From Pseudoflavonifractor phocaeensis (GTDB lineage: Bacteria > Bacillota > Clostridia > Oscillospirales > Oscillospiraceae): DNA of 64,000 nt. The stretch is taken from assembly GCF_021531815.1 (NCBI RefSeq), contig NZ_JADYUM010000003.1, positions 1-64,000 on the forward strand, in the 5' to 3' direction. The translations under genes and the position numbers were made by a program. Below the pieces are notes generated by a model. The model ran no database searches. It was given only the letters and a program-made list of their open reading frames with translations, and was not told the origin of the DNA. Below are positions 17,313 through 25,885 of the stretch, one piece after another. Every line of letters begins with the position of its first letter. Position 1 is the stretch's first letter.

Positions 17313-17420
17313 TTGAACCTGGATTCCAAGGACATCTTTGGAATCCTGCTGGCTGCTGCCGCCGCGCTGGTATGTGCGGCAATTGACTATTTTATCAAGG
17401 AGAATGACGATGATGACTGA
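17313..17420 (+). CDS. possible 35-residue single-span membrane peptide
   Basis: From a TTG, the frame reads LNLDSKDIFGILLAAAAALV, then CAAIDYFIKENDDDD and a stop. It is an acidic N-terminus, one perfect hydrophobic span and an acidic tail. It overlaps the amidoligase start by 11 bases in another frame. The coding pattern is convincing but the start is not: there is no ATG, and the GAAGGGA upstream is 15 bases or more away. Confidence 0.4.
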   Translation: MNLDSKDIFGILLAAAAALVCAAIDYFIKENDDDD

Positions 17421-18522
17421 AACTTTTACCTGCTGTCACTGTGGACAGGATCACCCACTGGAGAACCGCATCATGGTGGGTGACGATGCGCTTTGCGAAC
17501 GCTGTGCCAATGAGGAGACTGTGATCTGCTCCCGCTGTGGAGAGCGTGTTTACCAGGATGATAATGCCGGGGATGAAAACACTCCCCTCTGCCAGCCTTG
17601 CTATGATCGGCACTATACCAGCTGTGCGCGCTGCGGGCGTATCATCCATCTTGATGATGCCTACTATGAGGATGACGATGAAGATTGCCCGCTCTGCTAT
17701 AACTGCCATACCCACGCACGTCGGAATAAAATGATTGAGGACTATTATTACAAGCCGGAGCCTCTGTTCCGTGGCGATGGCCCCCGCTATTTCGGTGTGG
17801 AGCTGGAAATCGATGAGGCCGGCGAGAATGACAAAAATGCACGGGAAGTCATGGAAATCGCCAACGGAAACGGCGTGGAGAACCTGTACTGCAAGCATGA
17901 CGGTTCCCTGGATGACGGCTTCGAGATGGTGACGCATCCCATGACACTGGAGTATCACATGAAAGAAATGCCATGGGCTAAAATCCTCCAGGAAGCGATC
18001 CGCTTGGGCTATACCAGCCATCAGGCCAGAACATGTGGCCTCCACGTCCATGTGAACCGGAATACCTTTGGCGACACGGAGGAAGATCAGGATGCGGTGA
18101 TTGCCCGTATCCTCTATTTCTTTGAAAAGAACTGGGAGGAGCTTCTGAAATTCAGCCGCAGAACACCCCGGCAGCTGGAACGCTGGGCCGCCCGGTACGG
18201 CTATAAGGAGCAGCCCAGGGACATTCTGGACCACGCCAAGAAAGGGTATGGGGCTGGTCGGTACACCTGCGTCAACCTGACCAACACGGACACCATCGAA
18301 TTCCGCATCTTCCGGGGAACTCTCAAATACAACACCCTCATCGCCACGTTGCAGCTTCTTGACCGAATCTGTGATGTGGCGACTTGTTTGACCGATGACC
18401 AGATCAAGGCCATGTCCTGGACCACCTTTGCCTCTGGTTGCACACAGCCGGAGCTGGTGCGGTACTTAAAGGAACGGCGGCTGTATGTCAATGAGCCGGT
18501 GGAAAGCGAGGAGGAAGTCTGA
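17410..18522 (+). CDS. amidoligase-family protein with zinc ribbons
   Basis: 370 residues from the ATG at 17410, 7 bases after AAGGAGA; upstream in-frame codons lack a ribosome site. Three N-terminal cysteine knuckle pairs (CCHCGQ, CERC, CSRCGE, CQPC, CARCG, CYNC) precede the amidoligase core: YFGVELEIDEAGEND, KHDGSLDDGFEMVTHPM, TCGLHVHVNR and NTDTIEFRIFRGTL. These are the glutamine-synthetase-like amidoligase motifs described for phage and mobile-element proteins. The family is predicted to join amino groups to carboxylates. The next gene overlaps its stop and encodes a glutamine amidotransferase, the usual partner. Confidence 0.8.
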   Translation: MMTETFTCCHCGQDHPLENRIMVGDDALCERCANEETVICSRCGERVYQDDNAGDENTPLCQPCYDRHYTSCARCGRIIHLDDAYYEDDDEDCPLCYNCHTHARRNKMIEDYYYKPEPLFRGDGPRYFGVELEIDEAGENDKNAREVMEIANGNGVENLYCKHDGSLDDGFEMVTHPMTLEYHMKEMPWAKILQEAIRLGYTSHQARTCGLHVHVNRNTFGDTEEDQDAVIARILYFFEKNWEELLKFSRRTPRQLERWAARYGYKEQPRDILDHAKKGYGAGRYTCVNLTNTDTIEFRIFRGTLKYNTLIATLQLLDRICDVATCLTDDQIKAMSWTTFASGCTQPELVRYLKERRLYVNEPVESEEEV

Positions 18523-19454
18523 TGTGCTGTCTATTTGGGATGATCGACTGCCATGGACGATTCAGCGCCAGAGAAAAGGCTCATATTCTCTCTGTACTGG
18601 CAACAGAATGCGAAGAGAGGGGAACCGATGCCACCGGGATCGCTTACTATACCCATAACCACCTGAGCATCTATAAACGCCCTCTGGAGGCCCACAGGCT
18701 GCGTTTTCGCATTCCGGAGGATAGCAGGACTATCATGGGCCATACACGAATGACCACCCAGGGAAAGGCCAGCAGAAACCGAAACAACCATCCGTTTCTG
18801 GGAAATGCGGCTGGAGAGATATTTGCGCTGGCTCACAACGGTATACTATACAATGATCAGCTTCTGCGCCGAACCAACCGCCTGCCGAAAACCAAAATTG
18901 AAACCGACAGCTATATCGCGGTACAGCTGATCGAGCAGAAAAAAGCCCTCGACTTCTCCAGCCTGAAATACATGGCGGAGCAAGTCGAGGGCACTTTCAC
19001 ATTCACGGTGCTGGATCAGCAGGAAAACCTCTATTTCGTGAAGGGGGACAATCCGCTCTGTCTTTACCACTATCCCCGCTATGGTGTGTATCTGTATGCT
19101 TCTACAGAGGCCATTCTGACAAGAGCGTTGAATCTCCTGAGACTGCCTCTCGGAAAGCCGGAGCGCATCGAGTTGGACTGCGGAGATATTTTGAAGATCA
19201 CTGCATCCGGCCAGCAGGCAACAGCATCTTTTAACACCTCACATCTTGTACAGCATTGGGGATATTGGCCCATGTGGACACCGGAGGTGAGGCGGACTGG
19301 CAAGGCCCGAACAGTAGAGCAGGAGTATCTGGACGAACTGAAATCCGTGGCCTGCTGCTATGGGTTTTCTCCGGAATCGGTGGACAGGCTGCTGGAATCC
19401 GGGTTTTCCACGGATGATATTGAAGAATTCTTATACGAAGGAGCAATGTACTGA
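18522..19454 (+). CDS. class II glutamine amidotransferase
   Basis: 310 residues. MCCLFG places a Cys at position 2 as N-terminal nucleophile after Met removal. RGTDATGIAYY, GHTRMTTQGKAS and ALAHNGILYN are the GATase_6 substrate and oxyanion motifs, and NNHPF fits too. It should release ammonia from glutamine, presumably for the amidoligase encoded just upstream (1-base overlap). The C-terminal 60 residues are a helical tail (SPESVDRLLESGFSTDDIEE). The product of the pair is unknown; peptide or cell-wall amidation has been proposed for the family. Confidence 0.8.
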   Translation: MCCLFGMIDCHGRFSAREKAHILSVLATECEERGTDATGIAYYTHNHLSIYKRPLEAHRLRFRIPEDSRTIMGHTRMTTQGKASRNRNNHPFLGNAAGEIFALAHNGILYNDQLLRRTNRLPKTKIETDSYIAVQLIEQKKALDFSSLKYMAEQVEGTFTFTVLDQQENLYFVKGDNPLCLYHYPRYGVYLYASTEAILTRALNLLRLPLGKPERIELDCGDILKITASGQQATASFNTSHLVQHWGYWPMWTPEVRRTGKARTVEQEYLDELKSVACCYGFSPESVDRLLESGFSTDDIEEFLYEGAMY

Positions 19455-19729
19455 TGGGTATTTACGAAATTGATGCCAAGGTAAAGGAACTGCGGGAACT
19501 ACGCAACATGGAGGCTGAGGTGAAATCGGCCATTACCGCCATTGAGGATTCCCTAAAGGCAGAGATGTTGGCCAAAAATACAGATGTGCTGTCTGGGAAG
19601 GACTACACCATCACCTGGAAGACCGTTATCACCAACCGCTTTGACAGTGCGGCTTTCAAACTGACCCACGCGGATTTGTTCGCCCAGTTCAGCCGGAGCA
19701 GTACTTCCCGGCGGTTTGTCATTGCGTGA
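19454..19729 (+). CDS. small helical island protein
   Basis: 91 residues. The N-terminal half is a coiled coil (VKELRELRNMEAEVKSAITA) followed by a beta-rich end (DYTITWKTVITNRFDSAAFK). It starts by a 1-base overlap with the amidotransferase stop, so it belongs to that operon. The layout recalls small phage-type proteins (Gp157 or nuclease-inhibitor-like), but I cannot name a family with confidence. Confidence 0.6.
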   Translation: MGIYEIDAKVKELRELRNMEAEVKSAITAIEDSLKAEMLAKNTDVLSGKDYTITWKTVITNRFDSAAFKLTHADLFAQFSRSSTSRRFVIA

Positions 19730-19741
19730 GGGGGATAGGTC

Positions 19742-20110
19742 ATGCAAGTAATTGTCGTAGAGCCAAAGAAAAAGCCGATGGTGCAGGACATCGGTTCTGA
19801 CTTGGACTCCATGCAAAAAATCGTGGGTGGCCCCATTGAGGCGGTCTACCCCTTTGACGCTCCTGTGGCCCTGATTGCCAATGAGGAGGGCAAACTGCTG
19901 AATCTGCCGCTGAACCGGGCGTTGCGGGATGATGAGGGAAATGTCTATGACATCATTTCAGGCACGTTCTTTCTCTGCGCCGCACCGCCGGACAGCGAGC
20001 ATTTTGAAAGCCTCACAGACCAGCAGGCGAAAACGTACATGGAGCGCTTTGCCATGCCGGAGATGTTCCTGAACGTGGGCGGCAGTTTGTTCGTCCTGCC
20101 ATACCTGTAA
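19742..20110 (+). CDS. DUF3846-type protein
   Basis: 122 residues: VDSMQKIVGGPIEAVYPF-like opening (here SDLDSMQKIVGGPIEAVYPF), IANEEGKLLNLPLNRAL and DIISGTFFLCAAPPDSEHF. These are hallmarks of the DUF3846 proteins found next to amidoligase genes in Clostridia elements. Function unknown. It ends 3 bases before the res-like region at 20114. Confidence 0.7.
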   Translation: MQVIVVEPKKKPMVQDIGSDLDSMQKIVGGPIEAVYPFDAPVALIANEEGKLLNLPLNRALRDDEGNVYDIISGTFFLCAAPPDSEHFESLTDQQAKTYMERFAMPEMFLNVGGSLFVLPYL

Positions 20111-20113
20111 TCT

Positions 20114-20216
20114 GTACCGTTAGGGTGTACCCTATCGGCACAGGCAAAAAGCGTCCCATTAGGGTCGGTCTCCGCATTTTGGCATGTGCCATCTGTGGAA
20201 GCCACCCTAATGGGAC
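20114..20216. other. res-like recombination region upstream of the resolvase
   Basis: A 28-bp imperfect palindrome (20114-20141: 13-base arms GTACCGTTAGGGT / ACCCTATCGGCAC around central GT) is followed by two more arms of the same sequence family in perfect inverted orientation (20153-20165 and 20204-20216). A 12-bp palindrome (TGGCATGTGCCA) lies between them. A 28-bp crossover site with a 2-bp centre plus accessory arms, directly before a resolvase gene, is the layout of a res site. Confidence 0.65.
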
Positions 20217-20242
20217 ATTTCGTTTGGAAAGGAGTCTTTTTC

Positions 20243-20791
20243 TTGAAAATCGGATACATTCGTGTCAGCACCCAGGAACAGAATACCATGCGCCAGGAAG
20301 CTCTCATGGAAGCCCTGGGTGTGGATGAGGTTTATATCGACCGTATGAGCGGAAAAAACGCCAACCGTCCGGAGCTGCAAAGGATGATGGAATATGTCCG
20401 CAGAGGCGATACCGTCATCGTGGAGTCCATCAGCCGGTTTGCCAGGAACACCCGTGACCTTCTGGAGCTGGTGGAGCAGTTGGCCGCGAAAGGCGTGGAA
20501 TTTGTCAGCAAGAAGGAAGCCATCGACACCACCACACCCACCGGAAAATTCATGCTGACGGTGTTCGGAGCCGTGGCGGAGTTGGAACGGGAGTACATTC
20601 TGCAGCGCCAGCGGGAGGGCATTTCCATTGCGAAGGAGCAGGGAAAGTACAAGGGAAGAAAGCCCATCCAAACGCCAGAGTTTGAACAGATCGTAGCCAA
20701 ATGGAGAAGTGGAACTATCACAGCGGCGGAGGCCATGCGGACGTTGCACATGACAAAAACAACCTTTTACCGCAAGGTCAAGCAGACTTGA
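20243..20791 (+). CDS. small serine recombinase (resolvase/invertase family)
   Basis: 182 residues from TTG at 20243, 8 bases after AAAGGAG; the earlier in-frame ATG at 20186 would add 19 residues that do not belong to the family. MKIGYIRVSTQEQNT contains the catalytic Ser. RMSGKNANRPELQRMMEYV, ESISRFARNTRDLLELV and GKFMLTVFGAVAELERE follow, ending in a C-terminal HTH (SGTITAAEAMRTLHMTKTTF). The gene lies directly after its likely res site. It probably resolves or inverts DNA within the island rather than integrating it. Confidence 0.9.
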   Translation: MKIGYIRVSTQEQNTMRQEALMEALGVDEVYIDRMSGKNANRPELQRMMEYVRRGDTVIVESISRFARNTRDLLELVEQLAAKGVEFVSKKEAIDTTTPTGKFMLTVFGAVAELEREYILQRQREGISIAKEQGKYKGRKPIQTPEFEQIVAKWRSGTITAAEAMRTLHMTKTTFYRKVKQT

Positions 20792-20854
20792 AGGAAAAAG
20801 ATACTCCAAAAAGTCACGAAATATGTTACAATGGCCCTGCGAGGTGAGAAAACG

Positions 20855-22291
20855 ATGCTGATGGAAGTGACGGAACTGCACCGCTCGGAAAAGAGTATTG
20901 TCACGCTGGTTATTGACCCGGATACTGGCATCCGCTATGTGCGTAAAGAGCTGAAAAGCTCGCACCCGGTCTATGAACAGCTGCAATCCTTACATCATCC
21001 CTACCTGCCCAAAATTGTGCAGTTGGAGCAGAAGCAAGACGGCGTAACATTCCTGGAGGAGTACATTGACGGTGCGAATCTGGCGGAGATCTCCCTGCCG
21101 GAGAAGCAAGTCGTTACTCTCATGGAAGAACTGTGCGAAGTACTGATAGTTCTGCATCAACACGGAATTATCCATCGGGACATCAAGCCTTCAAACCTGC
21201 TATTAGCTCCGGACGGACACATTCGGCTCATCGATTTTGATGCGGCCCGTGAGGAAAAATCTAAAGGTGACAGCGATACTCGTTTGCTGGGGACCAAAGG
21301 CTATGCGCCGCCGGAACAGTATGGCTTTGCCCAGACCGATGCCAGAGCAGATATTTACTCTGTGGGCGTCACGATGCAACAGCTTTTAAGGAAACAAGCC
21401 GAAAAGCGCCCCTACCGACATATCATTCAAAAATGCACCGAGTTCGCTCCGAAACAGCGCTATGCCACGGCAAAGGCATTGCTGCGGGCAATAAAAACCC
21501 GAACGCTCCAGCTCTGGCTACCGTGGATCATTACCGCTGCGTTGCTCATAAGTGCAGGCAGCTTTATATGGTGGTATCATATCAATCAGGCGGAAATCAC
21601 TGAGACCCGCTATCCGGATGAGCCATTGCTGTTTTATGCCGCATCCGGAGAGTATCTGATTGCCCACATCGGTGATCTGCGGTACAGCGGACAGGCATCA
21701 TCTATGAGCATTGACTTGGATGGCGACAGCTTGAAGGAAAACATCGAACTATACGGAATTCCGGAAACAGGCAGCGTTTATGGCAATCTGATAGTAGGCA
21801 CTGAGGACGGAAACTGGATAGATCTGGTTGCTTGGGCTATGGCGGATACCGCGGCTTGGGAACGGCTGAGTAGTGAGCCTTATACACCAGAAAACCTGCC
21901 GGACGATTTCTATGTTCAGATTACCTGTCTTGACCTGAATCCCAGTGATCGAGACGGACAAGAGATTGTAGTCTCCCTTGGAGATTTGACAAGCGAATCT
22001 ATTTCCGCCGTGTACCACTATACCGGAGCTGTTTATGCAGACGAAAACAGTCCCAATCCGGCAGACTATATGGGACGGCTGTGGGGCGGTGCCAGTTTTA
22101 AGGTCGATGCCAATTGGAATATCACAAGCGACCTGTTGGAGAACCCCTATCAGACACAGAATGGTTATCGCTATACATCAATGGGCGTGGAAAGTGACTG
22201 GCAGGGTGAGGCGGATTATGATAAATACCGCTATGCCATAGAGGATCATTTAAGTTTGGAAGAATGGCACAATTCCTTTGCTACATGGTAG
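20855..22291 (+). CDS. membrane Ser/Thr protein kinase
   Basis: 478 residues from ATG 20855, after GCGAGGTGAG. The kinase domain has VRKELK (Lys), HQHGIIHRDIKPSNLLL (catalytic Asp near 109), LIDFDAAREEK (DFD instead of DFG) and GTKGYAPPEQYGF. One membrane span (about 220-240) leads to an outside domain of about 235 residues with beta-rich, Asp-rich character. The DFD form and the PPEQYGF signature are common in Firmicutes Hanks-type kinases. It is convergent with an HTH gene that may be its regulator. Substrate unknown. Confidence 0.85.
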   Translation: MLMEVTELHRSEKSIVTLVIDPDTGIRYVRKELKSSHPVYEQLQSLHHPYLPKIVQLEQKQDGVTFLEEYIDGANLAEISLPEKQVVTLMEELCEVLIVLHQHGIIHRDIKPSNLLLAPDGHIRLIDFDAAREEKSKGDSDTRLLGTKGYAPPEQYGFAQTDARADIYSVGVTMQQLLRKQAEKRPYRHIIQKCTEFAPKQRYATAKALLRAIKTRTLQLWLPWIITAALLISAGSFIWWYHINQAEITETRYPDEPLLFYAASGEYLIAHIGDLRYSGQASSMSIDLDGDSLKENIELYGIPETGSVYGNLIVGTEDGNWIDLVAWAMADTAAWERLSSEPYTPENLPDDFYVQITCLDLNPSDRDGQEIVVSLGDLTSESISAVYHYTGAVYADENSPNPADYMGRLWGGASFKVDANWNITSDLLENPYQTQNGYRYTSMGVESDWQGEADYDKYRYAIEDHLSLEEWHNSFATW

Positions 22292-22298
22292 AAACAAG

Positions 22299-22329
22299 AA
22301 GCCGCTGGCCTATAAACGGTCAGCGGCTT
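22299..22329. terminator. terminator between kinase and HTH gene
   Basis: The 9-bp stem AAGCCGCTG / CAGCGGCTT has a 13-base loop and T-rich ends on both strands. It lies between convergent genes. Confidence 0.7.
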
Positions 22330-22332
22330 TCC

Positions 22333-22752
22333 CTATTCCAGCACTTCGATATTGTGGTCATATAGAAGTTCGTTTGCATTGATGATGCTCTGATGATGGC
22401 CAATGGCGTAAAGCAGCAATGCGTCCCGGGGGTCTCTGGGATACAGCTCCCGGTATCCGGCCTGCTTCAGCAAGACCTGTACTTCCTTTTCGTCCAGCTC
22501 CAATCCAAAGGCAAGAGCAATTATTTTATCCCGTGACGGGTATTTCTTACCCAGGAAAATCTGATACACATAGGCTTTGTTCAGGTTGGATTTCCGAACT
22601 ACATCTGCTTTGGAGCAGTTCTTTTGTTTCAGCCATCTGTCCAAATATTCCGGCAGACTGTCCAACTGCATTTCACTGCGATTTTCAGCAAAGTAGTCCA
22701 GAATGTTGTCTGATTGGCTGATCTCATGGGCTAGCTCGTCTGTTGTTTTCAT
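22333..22752 (-). CDS. helix-turn-helix regulator paired with the kinase
   Basis: 139 residues from the minus-strand ATG at 22752, which follows GGAGGTG; an upstream in-frame start at 22797 lies across the promoter. The HTH is CSKADVVRKSNLNKAYVYQI, FLGKKYPSRDKIIAL, then LDEKEVQVLLKQAGYRELYP. This XRE-like layout is common beside Ser/Thr kinase genes in Clostridia. Its promoter carries an extended -10 (TGCTATAAT) and a large palindrome over the -35 region, suggesting autoregulation. Confidence 0.75.
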   Translation of the reverse strand: MKTTDELAHEISQSDNILDYFAENRSEMQLDSLPEYLDRWLKQKNCSKADVVRKSNLNKAYVYQIFLGKKYPSRDKIIALAFGLELDEKEVQVLLKQAGYRELYPRDPRDALLLYAIGHHQSIINANELLYDHNIEVLE

Positions 22753-22796
22753 GTGGTTTTCACCTCCAACCACGATACTACGCCCATTATAGCACA

Positions 22797-22823
22797 AAAA
22801 GGTTAGCTGCCAGCTAACCTTTT
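22797..22823. promoter_or_regulatory. 27-bp palindrome over the HTH promoter, likely operator
   Basis: Thirteen-base arms (AAAAGGTTAGCTG / CAGCTAACCTTTT) are perfect around one central base. On the minus strand the palindrome covers the -35 region of the HTH gene, whose -10 TATAAT is at 22786-22791. No plus-strand gene ends here, so a terminator role is less likely. Confidence 0.6.
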
Positions 22824-22886
22824 CTTACGTTATCTCTGCTACTATACAACAGAGCCCAAAATAAAAGAAAGAGTGAGGGAATAGAA

Positions 22887-23042
22887 ATGATTTCTGCCGT
22901 ACTTTCCATCGTCATCGTTAATATCGCCTACAAGCTCTACGCTAGGTTGATTGGTGCGGATGTGATGTTCTTCAGCGGGAAAAAGAAGTTGGCGGCATAT
23001 GTTGTGCTGTGGGCGCTTCTCTTTGCTACGACTGGAATCTAA
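22887..23042 (+). CDS. 51-residue membrane protein
   Basis: The ATG follows GTGAGGGA. The product has two hydrophobic helices (MISAVLSIVIVNIAYKLYA and AYVVLWALLFATTGI) joined by a short polar loop with GKKK. It lies divergently from the HTH gene, across the palindrome. Size and form recall small membrane peptides or toxins, but there is no partner to prove that. Confidence 0.5.
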   Translation: MISAVLSIVIVNIAYKLYARLIGADVMFFSGKKKLAAYVVLWALLFATTGI

Positions 23043-23077
23043 AGCACTGCGGCGGAGTTTTCTTCGCCGCAGTTATC

Positions 23078-23404
23078 TTAATCCGCTTTCATCAAGAACA
23101 GTTTCAACACATCCTCGGCCAGTTTCAATTCTCTGTCTGTGCAACGGGAAAGCAACTCTTGTACACCGGATGTGTCCCCCGGTTTATAACCGGAACCGTG
23201 AATAATATATTCCATTGGAAGGTGCATGGATTGAGACAGCTTAATGAGTGTGTCGATGGACATTTGCGATGTACCGACTTCAAGCTGACCGTAATACCCT
23301 GTTCCAATGTCCGCCAGCTCGGCCATCTTTTCGCGAGTCAGTCCTAATTCCTGCCTCCGCTGCCGCAAACGCTGGCCTATTTTAATCAGCTGTTACTTTT
23401 CCAT
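23078..23404 (-). pseudogene. XRE-family regulator with an in-frame stop at codon 4
   Basis: On the minus strand, ATG at 23404 follows a strong GAGGAGGTGAG and reads ATG GAA AAG TAA. The same frame then continues QLIKIGQRLRQRRQELGLTR, EKMAELADIGTGYYGQLEVG and so on to 23078, a typical XRE HTH. The stop at 23393-23395 therefore interrupts an otherwise well-formed gene. Translation could restart at the TTG at 23368, giving 96 residues, but that start has no clear ribosome site. It could also be a sequencing error. Confidence 0.65.
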
Positions 23405-23512
23405 TACGTCTCACCTCCTCTTTTTCGTCATTGTAATATGAGAAAAAAGGCGGTAAAATATGGTATGATATATCTCAAAATAATACTTATGCAGGTGGAT
23501 AGGGTGAATAAT

Positions 23513-25486
23513 ATGAGTTACATATGTAAAAAATGCGGAAACGAACTGACGGATGATGCTTTGTTTTGCAGCAGATGTGGGGAGCGGGCCTCGAAACCTG
23601 AAACAGATAATCCTGCTGCTGATGGACAACAAGAACAGGTGTTGCAGGAAGAAGTGGAGGTGCCAGTTGAAGAATGTGTGCCACCGACAACCGATGCTGA
23701 AGAGTCAGCAGAATCCAAGGTATCTGTAAAAAAGAAAATAACGGTTGGAAAAATCCTGAAAGGACTGGCTCCATGGGTGTTTTGGATAATCGTTGTCCTA
23801 CTTGCATCAAATTACCTGAAAGATCAGCAAATCAAAGAATTGAATGTCGTGATTCAGGAGGCAGCAGAGGAGGCTCTAAAACCACTGGAGCAAGTGGGCG
23901 TTTCCTATTCGACAGTTATACCGGATTATAAGCTTCCAAAAGTTGTAAAACGGTCTTGGGAGGAAGCGTTGCAGGCTGATGATATGGCGTCTCTGTACTA
24001 TGGCATTGGCGGCGCTTTCGGAATAGCTGAGGACATAAAAAAGGGAAAGCCAGTGAAATACTATCTTTATCAACTGCCCGTGGAAGTCTATGCTAATCTC
24101 AATGATTCTGGCACTGAAACACTTATCGGAAAAGTTGTTATAGATGTAACTGCGGCTTTTCAGGGGTGGCAGTATTTCGCAGATGTGAGAATATGGACAG
24201 ATACTCAACTGGACTCCAATTTGCAGGCATTCATAACCAACGCAGAAGCTGCAAGAGAAGCCGCCTGTGTAACAATTGATAACGTATGGTTTGATGAACA
24301 CAATGGAAAAGAGACCATTGTCATTGCCTACACTTGGACAAATACAACCAATTCAGAAACCTGCGCCATCTACAATGTAGCAATTCATGCATATCAGAAC
24401 AACATTGAACTTGAAAATGCCTATTTTGCGAATGCTAACAATGAACTATTGCAAAGAAATGTAAAACCTGGCATATCGGTCGAATTGGAAGAAGTGTTTT
24501 ATCTGGATAATCCGAATGCTGATGTTTTGGTAGAGGCAACACCATGGATTACAATGAATGACAAGGTCTATATTAGTAAAACGTACACCAAAAGCACGGC
24601 ACAGACAAGTGAAAGCGGCAATGATCGGTCATCATGGGAATATGACGATTATGTTCGTTACTACGGCGTTGATCCAGCTGACTATGGATACATGTGGTAT
24701 AACGAAATCCGCAGCGGCCCTCTGGACGAGTTCTTCGATTGGGCGATTGAAGGTATTTCTACACAGACGAATGGTTCACATCTGTATGAAATCACCGATC
24801 CATGGGAAGCCGATTTGACCCCAGACGATTTTATTGGAACATGGCAAACGGAAGGGGGCATTCTGTTTACCATCAAAAATATGGATGGCCAATATGTAAT
24901 CGACCTGTCAGAAAACGAAGGCCTTGGGATTCTTGGCGGCAGGTTATCCCAAAATCTCTATAATATCGAGGGGGATTTTGGCGGTATGGCAGGAGAATAT
25001 GGTGTAACATCGTTCTCTGTTTTCTATGAATACGGAAGTGATTATCCGCTGAACACATGGCTTTCGCTCAGTTTGACAACCAGTGACGGCACGCAAATAT
25101 GGGATGTTGTTCCGCTTATCAGTAAGTATGATGAGCCTGACTCTCCGTATTATGAAACGTCAATAGATGTGAACTTGAGCTCTGAAGGTTCTAATTATTT
25201 CGCTGGCTTTGATGGAAGGACAGACTATAACTCTTCAAATAAACGAGACTGCCCAGCAATTGTACAGGAATATATTAATAGTGGGTATGATGTTTATAAG
25301 ATTAATCAGCGAGGTGCAAGTGGATACTATTATGCAGAGTACGACAGTACGCATCAATTTAAGACCTATTATTTGATAGTGCAAGCAAATAATTCCACAA
25401 ATCTCCATCCTCAACAGATTCTTTACAGCAAATATGGAAGCCCCGAATACAATATGCAGAATTGTTCTTTTGATGATAATTGGTGA
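23513..25486 (+). CDS. zinc-ribbon membrane protein with large C-terminal domain
   Basis: 657 residues from ATG 23513, after ATAGGGTG; the frame is open 75 bases further upstream without a good site. An N-terminal zinc ribbon (C5KKC8 ... C19SRC22) is followed by an acidic linker, a membrane span near 85-103 (WVFWIIVVLLASNYL) and a long, beta-rich, Asn/Tyr-rich outside region. The ribbon-linker-span design is common in Firmicutes surface or sensory proteins. Low GC and few neighbours suggest transfer. Function unknown. Confidence 0.7.
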   Translation: MSYICKKCGNELTDDALFCSRCGERASKPETDNPAADGQQEQVLQEEVEVPVEECVPPTTDAEESAESKVSVKKKITVGKILKGLAPWVFWIIVVLLASNYLKDQQIKELNVVIQEAAEEALKPLEQVGVSYSTVIPDYKLPKVVKRSWEEALQADDMASLYYGIGGAFGIAEDIKKGKPVKYYLYQLPVEVYANLNDSGTETLIGKVVIDVTAAFQGWQYFADVRIWTDTQLDSNLQAFITNAEAAREAACVTIDNVWFDEHNGKETIVIAYTWTNTTNSETCAIYNVAIHAYQNNIELENAYFANANNELLQRNVKPGISVELEEVFYLDNPNADVLVEATPWITMNDKVYISKTYTKSTAQTSESGNDRSSWEYDDYVRYYGVDPADYGYMWYNEIRSGPLDEFFDWAIEGISTQTNGSHLYEITDPWEADLTPDDFIGTWQTEGGILFTIKNMDGQYVIDLSENEGLGILGGRLSQNLYNIEGDFGGMAGEYGVTSFSVFYEYGSDYPLNTWLSLSLTTSDGTQIWDVVPLISKYDEPDSPYYETSIDVNLSSEGSNYFAGFDGRTDYNSSNKRDCPAIVQEYINSGYDVYKINQRGASGYYYAEYDSTHQFKTYYLIVQANNSTNLHPQQILYSKYGSPEYNMQNCSFDDNW

Positions 25487-25543
25487 TAATTTCAATAAGC
25501 ACTTTGGTGCTACATCATAATTAACCGTAGCTAAATACACTAA

Positions 25544-25581
25544 ACAGCACCCTAGGTTATGCTTAGAACCTAGGGTGCTGT
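25544..25581. terminator. strong terminator hairpin
   Basis: A perfect 15-bp stem ACAGCACCCTAGGTT / AACCTAGGGTGCTGT is followed by CTTTGGTT. It ends the 23513-25486 gene. Confidence 0.8.
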
Positions 25582-25757
25582 CTTTGGTTAAACCATCAAA
25601 TATAGGGAGATTCTATTTCCTTCAGTCTTTGATGGCGGACTGTGTAACGATAGATAAGGAGCAACATAAAAACTCTCTTATGGTTCCATTGGTCGGCTGC
25701 CAACATTTTTGAAAACAAGCGCAGGAACTATCTGGAAGATTCCTAAAAAGTAAAAAG

Positions 25758-25788
25758 CCCGCCCCGATTCGAAATGAGTCGGGGCGGG
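25758..25788 (-). terminator. terminator of the helicase gene
   Basis: Ten-bp stem CCCGCCCCGA / TCGGGGCGGG. On the minus strand it is followed by CTTTTTACTTTTT. The rest of the 25582-25885 gap holds only this hairpin and the short repeat at 25826-25855. Confidence 0.8.
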
Positions 25789-25825
25789 ATCATTAATGCC
25801 TATATTCCAAGGGGCTTTTAATTCC

Positions 25826-25855
25826 TCGGATTTTTGATAGCGGCCTGAGCGGCTA
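25826..25855. repeat. partial copy of the island right-end sequence
   Basis: GGATTTTTGATAGCGGCCTG resembles GGATTTTTAATAGCAGCCTG at about 29440-29459 and a similar stretch near 34964-34983. On the minus strand all three encode a short frame with the ending AQ(A/T)AIK(N/E).. stop. It may be a decayed third copy of an island end. Confidence 0.45.
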
Positions 25856-25885
25856 CCGATATTGCGAGGAAATAGAATTCTATTA

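Noticed and set aside
10849-20791. Assigning the small resolvase as the island integrase
   Set aside because: The island ends have large-serine-recombinase att form (52-bp attP, unrelated attB), whereas the 182-residue enzyme is of the resolvase type and has its own res-like site beside it.
22797-22823. Terminator interpretation of the palindrome
   Set aside because: It has A and T tracts, but no gene on either strand ends there; it overlaps a promoter, so an operator is the better reading.
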